From positions 53,912-117,911 of the forward strand of contig DATJTI010000071.1 in NCBI GenBank assembly GCA_035503615.1: DNA of 64,000 bases, read 5' to 3'. The position numbers and the translations under genes are program-made. Position 1 is the stretch's first letter. Every line of letters starts with the position of its first letter. This DNA comes from AP-15 sp035503615. Lineage in GTDB: Bacteria; Pseudomonadota; Alphaproteobacteria; ATCC43930; CGMCC-115725. Below the pieces are notes generated by a model. That model was not told the origin of the DNA, searched no databases, and worked only from the letters and a program-made list of their open reading frames with translations. Below, one piece after another: positions 59,537 to 64,000 of this stretch.

Positions 59537-59835
59537 GGCTGCGATACACCATTCCGGCGCTTGTCGACCTTCAGACGATTCTTGATTACATTGCCGCTCA
59601 CTCGCCGCGAGATGCACGCCGAGTTCAGGACCGCATTAAAGCTCTGACGAACCTTCTGTTACGCCATCGACATACCGGCCGCCGCACTAATGATCGCGCG
59701 ATCCGTCCGGCATGCCCGGCCCGGCGTGAACGAATACCCGGATATACGCCGGATATACGAATGATCATCGATGAGAGTGCTTATATCCAACCTTTGGGTC
59801 AAGGGTGCGCAGCATCACGGTCTTATTCGAGGTGA
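59533..59835 (+). pseudogene. Degraded ParE/RelE-type toxin
   Basis: The first 50 residues MRLRYTIPALVDLQTILDYI, AAHSPRDARRVQDRIKALTN, LLLRHRHTGRRTND are a clear ParE-like toxin N-terminus. Beyond about 59700 the frame loses resemblance. The expected YPYxIxY strand and HxxRxxRD-type C-terminus are replaced by RAIRPACPARRERIPGYTPD and an unrelated tail. A tandem 11-bp duplication CCGGATATACG at 59738-59759 marks the degenerate region. The product is probably non-toxic. The antitoxin remains intact. Confidence 0.65.
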
Positions 59836-59840
59836 CCGGG

Positions 59841-60686
59841 TTGCGGCGGCTCATCGTCTGCGCCGATGATTTCGGGCGCGATCCGGCGATCAATGAAGCG
59901 GTCGAAGCGGCGCATCGCAATGGCATCCTGACGACGGCGAGCCTGATGGTCGCAGCACCGGCCGCGGCGGATGCGGTGGCGCGCGCCAAGAAGCTGCCGG
60001 GGCTGCGGGTCGGCCTGCACCTCGTCCTGGTCGATGGCCGCCCGGTGTTGCCGGCCGTCCGGACCGCTGCGCTGATCGGCCGCGATGGTGCTTTCGATCC
60101 CAACATGGCCCGCGCCGGGGTGAGGTTCTTCTTTGTGCCGCAGGCGCGGCATCAGCTTGAAGCCGAGATTGTCGCCCAGTTCGACGCCTTTCGTGCGACC
60201 GGCCTCGCACTCGACCACGTCAATGCCCATAAGCATTTTCACCTGCATCCGACGGTCGCAAACCTGATCCTGGCGATCGGCCGCGACTACGGGATGAAGG
60301 CAGTGCGCCTGCCGGCCGAGCCGGTGGCAGTGCTGCGCCGGGCATTCCCCGGCGAACCCTACCGCCCTCCGCTCTACCAGCCATGGATCGAATTGCTGCG
60401 GCGGCGGCTGCGCCGGGCCGGCCTCGTCGTCAACGATCATCTGTTCGGGCTTGTCTGGAGCGGCGGCATGACCGAAGAGCGGTTGTTGCGCCTGCTGCCG
60501 CATCTGCCCGACGGCCTCAACGAAATCTATTTTCATCCGGCGACGCGGCGCACTCCGGCTCTCGCGGCAGCGATGCCCGGCTACCGTCAAACCGATGAGT
60601 TCGCCGCGCTCATGAGCCCACGCGTCAGGGCGCACATCGACAAACTCGGCATCCGTTCCACCAGCTATGGTGAAATCCCGGCCTAG
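59841..60686 (+). CDS. hpnK: Hopanoid-associated YdjC-fold deacetylase HpnK
   Basis: A 281-residue protein of the YdjC carbohydrate deacetylase fold. HpnK removes the acetyl group from the N-acetylglucosaminyl hopanoid made by HpnI. RRLIVCADDFGRDPAINEAV with the Asp-Asp metal site, LRVGLHLVLVDGRPVLPAV, ALDHVNAHKHFHLHPTVANL with the His ligands, and LNEIYFHPATRRTPALAAAM are diagnostic. TTG at 59841 gives the family's usual start (M-R-R-L-I-V-C-A-D-D-F-G), with GAGG 8 nt upstream. GTG 59832 and 59805 are alternatives. Confidence 0.88.
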   Translation: MRRLIVCADDFGRDPAINEAVEAAHRNGILTTASLMVAAPAAADAVARAKKLPGLRVGLHLVLVDGRPVLPAVRTAALIGRDGAFDPNMARAGVRFFFVPQARHQLEAEIVAQFDAFRATGLALDHVNAHKHFHLHPTVANLILAIGRDYGMKAVRLPAEPVAVLRRAFPGEPYRPPLYQPWIELLRRRLRRAGLVVNDHLFGLVWSGGMTEERLLRLLPHLPDGLNEIYFHPATRRTPALAAAMPGYRQTDEFAALMSPRVRAHIDKLGIRSTSYGEIPA

Positions 60687-61006
60687 CGGACGACCGGGGC
60701 GATCGCCCAGTATTTTTTAACGGTTTGTCAAACTCTCTACCGCGCAATGGGCGCTGCGCGATGATGGATCAAGCTTTGTTAACATGATGGCCCGCCTTTA
60801 ACATATTGGTCTGTCTTCGCGGGGTCAGGATCGATTGCCGGCACGCTTCCGGCGGTGCCGCAAGCGGCCGGTGCGGCGGCGTCTCTATATCGTTGCGGGA
60901 AAAGCGGCGGCGATGTGGGCGGGCGCCGCGAAATTTCCGAGCGGGGGACATAAAGCGGTCATGCTTTGCGTTAACAGTGCATAGAATAGAGGACATGGAG
61001 GACATC
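60687..61006. other. 320-bp intergenic region with four TTAAC motifs
   Basis: No gene. It is AT-richer than its surroundings and contains TTAAC at 60717, 60779, 60798 and 60971. In alphaproteobacteria TTAAC is a CtrA half-site, but no pair here has the canonical TTAA-N7-TTAA spacing. It probably holds the promoter for the 64-residue protein downstream. Confidence 0.35.
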
Positions 61007-61201
61007 ATGGCCGAGCATCTGGATTGCTGCCGTTACCGGCCCAGTCTCGACGATCTGCTTGCCGACGAAGTCATGCAGCCCGTGTTGCGCAGCGCCGGGC
61101 TCGAGCGGCACGAGCTGCGCGAGATGATGGTCGAAACCGCGCGCCGCCTCGAGGACCGCGACCGCAACGCGGACGGGATACCCGAGGCGTCGGCCGAATA
61201 G
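61007..61201 (+). CDS. Small protein of unknown function
   Basis: A 64-residue soluble, acidic, mostly helical protein: MAEHLDCCRYRPSLDDLLAD, EVMQPVLRSAGLERHELREM, MVETARRLEDRDRNADGIPE. ATG 61007 has GGAGG exactly 5 nt upstream, which decides the start over ATG 60995. The C-C pair at residues 7-8 and the DLLADEVMQPVLRSAG helix are notable. Not assigned to a family with confidence. It ends 11 nt from the 3' end of the convergent histidine kinase gene. Confidence 0.65.
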   Translation: MAEHLDCCRYRPSLDDLLADEVMQPVLRSAGLERHELREMMVETARRLEDRDRNADGIPEASAE

Positions 61202-61212
61202 GCAGCGGATCA

Positions 61213-62658
61213 TCAGGCCGGCAGCAGCGGAAAATCGAGCCGAACCCTCAGCCCGGGCCGGTTGTCGGCGAGCGATACGGCCGCGTCGTGGCGGCGGGCG
61301 ACGGCGCGCACCAGGCTGAGGCCGAGCCCATTGCCGGGGGTGCTGCGGCTCGGTTCGAGGCGGACAAAGCGATCGAACACGCTCTCGCGGTCGGCCTCCG
61401 GAATTCCCGGTCCGCGATCGGCAATTTCGAGAACCGCATGCCCGTCGGCGGCAAACACGCCGACCTGCACATCCCCGCCACCGGCATATTTGAGCGCGTT
61501 GTCGATCAGGTTGGCGAGCGCTTGCGACAGCAGATGGCGATCGCCGCGGATCCGCACCGCGGGCTCGGCCGCCAGCGACAACTCGAACCCCTGCTCCTCG
61601 GCGACAGGCTCGTAGAATTCCACCGCCGAGCGCGCGATCTCCGCGAGGTCCAAAGGCTCGGTCCGATCGCGGCCGGCGCCGGCCTCGGCCGCGGCGATCC
61701 CGAGCAAGGCGTTGAACGTGGCCAGAAGCCGGTCGGCCTCGTCGATCGCCCCGCGGATCGCCTCGCTCTGCGCCGGCGTTGCCGCTGCGGCACCGGAACC
61801 GAGCAGTGCCAGTTCGAGCCGCGCGCGCAGCCGGGAGAGCGGCGTCTTCAGGTCATGCGCGACATCATCGGTGACCTCGCGCATGGCCGTCATCAGCCGC
61901 TCGATCTGGTCGAGCATGCGGTTCAGATTGATCGCGAGCTGGTCAAACTCGTCGCTCGTGCCTTCGACCGGCACCCGGTCGGACAGGTTCCCGGCCATGA
62001 CCCGCTCGCTGGTGCGGTTGACCAGTTCGACCCGGCGCAACAGGTTGCGGCTCATTGCCGTGCCGCCGGCGAGGCCGACCCCGAGGGCCACCAGCCCGGA
62101 CCATAAGAGGGTCAGCTTGACCCGGTCGCGGAACGCCGCCGCATCGCTGATATCGCGCCCGACCAGCAGGCGGTAGCCGCCCGGGATGATGATCAGCCGG
62201 CCGCGCGCCGGCTCGGTCGCGACACGACCGGAGGCATCCGACGCGACCGTGAAGGACAACCAGCCCGGACGCGCCGGCACACCCGAGGGCCACGCCGCGA
62301 TGTTGCCGGCGAGCGGCTGTCCGCCGGGGCCGGTGATCAGGTACAAATTCGCATCGCCGCGGTCGCCGGCGCTGCGCGCGGCGACAATCTGCACGAGCCC
62401 GCTCAGACCGCGCTCGGCATATTGCTCGGCGAGCCCGGTGATCTCGGCATCGAGCGTCGCCTCGGTCTGGCGCTCGACAAAATCGGCGCTGGTCCAGTAA
62501 ACGAAAAACAGCACGCCCAGAACCGAGGCGGCGAACACCACGAAATAGAGCGCCGCCAGACGGAACGCATGGGTATGCACGAGGCGGCGCAGATGGGCCG
62601 GAAATTGCCGTCCGGAACGGATCGGTGGGGCCGGAAGCAGCAGCTTTTCGGTGACCAT
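61213..62658 (-). CDS. Two-component sensor histidine kinase
   Basis: A 481-residue inner-membrane kinase. Membrane helix 1 is at about residues 33-54 (LAALYFVVFAASVLGVLFFV). A periplasmic domain of about 115 residues is followed by helix 2 (LTLLWSGLVALGVGLAGGTA), HAMP, then the H-box VTDDVAHDLKTPLSRLRARL with the phosphorylated His. The ATPase domain has NLIDNALKYAGGG (N box), IADRGPGIP (G1) and GNGLGLSLVRAVARRHDA (G2). It is downstream of its response regulator with a 15-nt gap. The signal sensed is unknown. Confidence 0.93.
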   Translation of the reverse strand: MVTEKLLLPAPPIRSGRQFPAHLRRLVHTHAFRLAALYFVVFAASVLGVLFFVYWTSADFVERQTEATLDAEITGLAEQYAERGLSGLVQIVAARSAGDRGDANLYLITGPGGQPLAGNIAAWPSGVPARPGWLSFTVASDASGRVATEPARGRLIIIPGGYRLLVGRDISDAAAFRDRVKLTLLWSGLVALGVGLAGGTAMSRNLLRRVELVNRTSERVMAGNLSDRVPVEGTSDEFDQLAINLNRMLDQIERLMTAMREVTDDVAHDLKTPLSRLRARLELALLGSGAAAATPAQSEAIRGAIDEADRLLATFNALLGIAAAEAGAGRDRTEPLDLAEIARSAVEFYEPVAEEQGFELSLAAEPAVRIRGDRHLLSQALANLIDNALKYAGGGDVQVGVFAADGHAVLEIADRGPGIPEADRESVFDRFVRLEPSRSTPGNGLGLSLVRAVARRHDAAVSLADNRPGLRVRLDFPLLPA

Positions 62659-62673
62659 CGCGCGCCGCCGCCG

Positions 62674-63354
62674 CTAATCGGGTGCGCGCAGGCAATAACC
62701 CGCACCGCGCACGGTCTGCAGCAGCGGCCGGGCGAAATTCCGGTCGATCTTCTGCCGCAGCCGACTGACATGGACATCGATGACATTGGTCTGCGGATCG
62801 AAATGATAGTCCCAGACCTGTTCGAGCAGCATCGTGCGGGTCACCACATGCCCGGCGTTGCGCATCAAATATTCGAGCAGGCGAAATTCGCGCGGCAACA
62901 GCTCGATCGGCTTGCCCGCGCGTCGGACGGTGCGGCTCAACAGGTCGAGTTCGAGATCGGCCACCCTGAGCAGGGTCGCCGCCGGCGCCGTCGCACCGCG
63001 CCGCAGCAGCGCCTCGATCCGCGCCAGCAACTCACTGAACGCAAAGGGCTTGACCAGATAATCGTCGCCGCCGGCGCGCAGGCCTTTGACCCGGTCATCG
63101 ACGGTGCCGAGCGCGCTCAGGATCAAGGCCGGAGTATGGATGTCGGCCGCCCGCAGCGCGCTCAGCATGCTCAGCCCGTCGATGCCCGGCAACATGCGGT
63201 CGAGCACGATCGCGCCATATCCGCCGGAGCTCGCCAGAAACAGCCCGTCGCGGCCATCGCCGGCACGATCGACGGTATACCCGCTCTCGCCGAGCCCCTT
63301 CTCCAGATAGAGGGCGGTGTCGCGATCGTCTTCGACAACCAGCAGCTTCATCAT
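62674..63354 (-). CDS. OmpR/PhoB-type response regulator
   Basis: A 226-residue regulator. The receiver domain has VVEDD (Asp9, Asp10), phospho-acceptor Asp52 in IVLDRMLPG, and Lys102 in DYLVKPFAFSELLARI. The C-terminal winged helix reads LLPREFRLLEYLMRNAGHVV, TRTMLLEQVWDYHFDPQTNV, IDVHVSRLRQKID, TVRGAGYCL. Starts at 63354 or 63351 are equivalent. It is divergent from the exported protein gene at the window end, a possible target, and is followed by its kinase. Confidence 0.95.
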   Translation of the reverse strand: MMKLLVVEDDRDTALYLEKGLGESGYTVDRAGDGRDGLFLASSGGYGAIVLDRMLPGIDGLSMLSALRAADIHTPALILSALGTVDDRVKGLRAGGDDYLVKPFAFSELLARIEALLRRGATAPAATLLRVADLELDLLSRTVRRAGKPIELLPREFRLLEYLMRNAGHVVTRTMLLEQVWDYHFDPQTNVIDVHVSRLRQKIDRNFARPLLQTVRGAGYCLRAPD

Positions 63355-63705
63355 GGGTCACGGAAAGGTGCGTGCCGGGCGGGCGCGCCAATCGCCGATC
63401 GTGCCGGGAACGACGATCAAATGGGATGCGCGTGCGAGCGGGGCAACCCGAGGCGTCATAACATGACCGCGGCATAAATTGTCGACCAAGCGCGATGCAG
63501 ATGGCGGGGCTGACGGAAACCTTTACAGCCGTCCCGCGCTAAAGTGGTGTTTTTAACCATACTAATGTCGGAAAACTTTACATCAAGCTCTCGGTACGAA
63601 AGCGGCAATCAGCCGCAAGCCGCTGTTATCTATGACTCCATGGCTAGGGCATGAATATTGCTCATGTGTCAGGAAAAGACGACTGACCGGACGAAGGAGC
63701 AAAAA
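63355..63705. other. 351-bp divergent intergenic region, no gene seen
   Basis: It separates the response regulator (minus) from the exported protein (plus). It is markedly AT-richer from about 63540 to 63700 and contains the small inverted repeat GCGGC-AATCA-GCCGC at 63603-63617. Promoters for both directions are expected here, but I could not place -35/-10 boxes with confidence. Confidence 0.4.
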
Positions 63706-64000
63706 ATGATCGGGTTGCGGACCTCGGCGATGGCGGTCGCGCTAGTGATGGCCGCCAGTGGGGCGGCGCAGGCGGGCGTGGTGCGCAGCTTCAGCGGCTC
63801 GGGTGCCAGCGGCTTTCTCGATCCCGCCGGTGCGTCCGAGCCGTGGGAGTATGGCAATCCGTTCCCGGTGTTTCCGCCGGATATCGGCTGGGGCAGTCCT
63901 GGGCTCGGCGGCGGCGTCACTGCCTCCAATGAGACCGTGCCAGTCACCGATTTCGAGATTACCTTCGCCAGCGCGCTCGACCCGAATGCGATAGGTGGGG
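63706..64000 (+). CDS. Exported protein, 3' end outside window
   Basis: 98 residues are visible. The ATG at 63706 has a strong AAGGAG 6 nt upstream. A signal peptide (MIGLRTSAMAVALVMAASGA, then AQA cleavage site) is followed by GVVRSFSGSGASGFLDPAG, Gly/Pro-rich PFPVFPPDIGWGSPGLGGGV and VPVTDFEITFASALDPNAIG. The style resembles secreted proteins that carry a C-terminal PEP-CTERM sorting signal, but the C-terminus is not in the window. Frame remains open to the last base. Confidence 0.7.
   Translation, partial: MIGLRTSAMAVALVMAASGAAQAGVVRSFSGSGASGFLDPAGASEPWEYGNPFPVFPPDIGWGSPGLGGGVTASNETVPVTDFEITFASALDPNAIGG

Noticed and set aside
1..64000. tRNA, rRNA, prophage or insertion sequence genes
   Set aside because: I saw no T-loop consensus with a plausible cloverleaf, no rRNA stretches, and no transposase, integrase or phage structural protein motifs in any frame. 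A covariance-model search would settle the tRNA point.

Overview
The window is high-GC, densely coded DNA that reads as a chromosome segment of an alphaproteobacterium. A Rhodospirillales-like bacterium is the best guess, but this is inference. The supporting signs are a TrcR (DUF1013) cell-cycle regulator next to a DUF1192 coiled-coil protein, the ffs-dnaX-ybaB-recR block, a full hopanoid cluster fused to cytochrome c maturation genes, a fused-subunit NAD-dependent formate dehydrogenase, and many GTG/TTG starts with 4-nt stop/start overlaps.

Layout. 1-9.5 kb: a GNAT acetyltransferase cut by the window edge, a methyltransferase, a small lipoprotein, two MFS transporters, a PuuE-like deacetylase, two enoyl-CoA hydratase-family enzymes, a CoA-binding protein and an unknown secreted protein. 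9.6-13.6 kb: a Rieske oxygenase, then the SRP RNA followed at once by dnaX, ybaB and recR. 13.7-17.3 kb: two D-2-hydroxyacid dehydrogenases flank a lower-GC island. The island carries a two-gene PIN-domain toxin/antitoxin-like operon with a near-consensus promoter and an operator palindrome. The 3' remnant of a DNA methyltransferase lies just past the second dehydrogenase. 17.4-26.4 kb: a GT39-like membrane glycosyltransferase, trcR, DUF1192, a frameshifted zinc alcohol dehydrogenase, an SDR, an unknown membrane protein, an alpha/beta hydrolase, and a copper-type P-ATPase whose N-terminal YHS domain is decayed.

26.6-41 kb: an exported beta-propeller, an exported creatininase homologue and a chromate transporter. 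Next is an oxalate module: oxalyl-CoA decarboxylase, a GntR regulator with an operator-like palindrome at its own start codon, formyl-CoA transferase, and formate dehydrogenase with fused NuoE/NuoF-like subunits plus a molybdopterin subunit. Together these would convert oxalate to oxalyl-CoA, then to formyl-CoA and CO2, then to formate, and finally to CO2 and NADH. An unknown 131-residue gene sits between the two formate dehydrogenase genes. A catalase-related peroxidase fragment lies between the decarboxylase and the regulator.

41-43.5 kb: a Gfo/Idh/MocA oxidoreductase and an HsaA-like flavin hydroxylase. 43.7-60.7 kb: ccmF-ccmH-ccmI run by stop/start overlap into hpnA-hpnC-hpnD-hpnE-shc-hpnG. 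hpnH and ispH follow on the minus strand, then hpnI-hpnJ, a toxin/antitoxin pair with a degraded toxin, and hpnK. This set would make squalene from farnesyl diphosphate, cyclise it to hopene, extend it with adenosine and build glycosylated side chains. 61-64 kb: a 64-residue protein, an OmpR/EnvZ-type two-component system, and the start of an exported protein cut by the window end.

A recurring oddity is short direct duplications (9-27 bp, 2-4 copies). Several include the stop codon of a neighbouring gene, and one coincides with the alcohol dehydrogenase frameshift. The strongest candidate for something poorly described is the PIN toxin operon at 14.69-15.85 kb, whose partner protein is much longer than a usual antitoxin but ends in an antitoxin-like tail.
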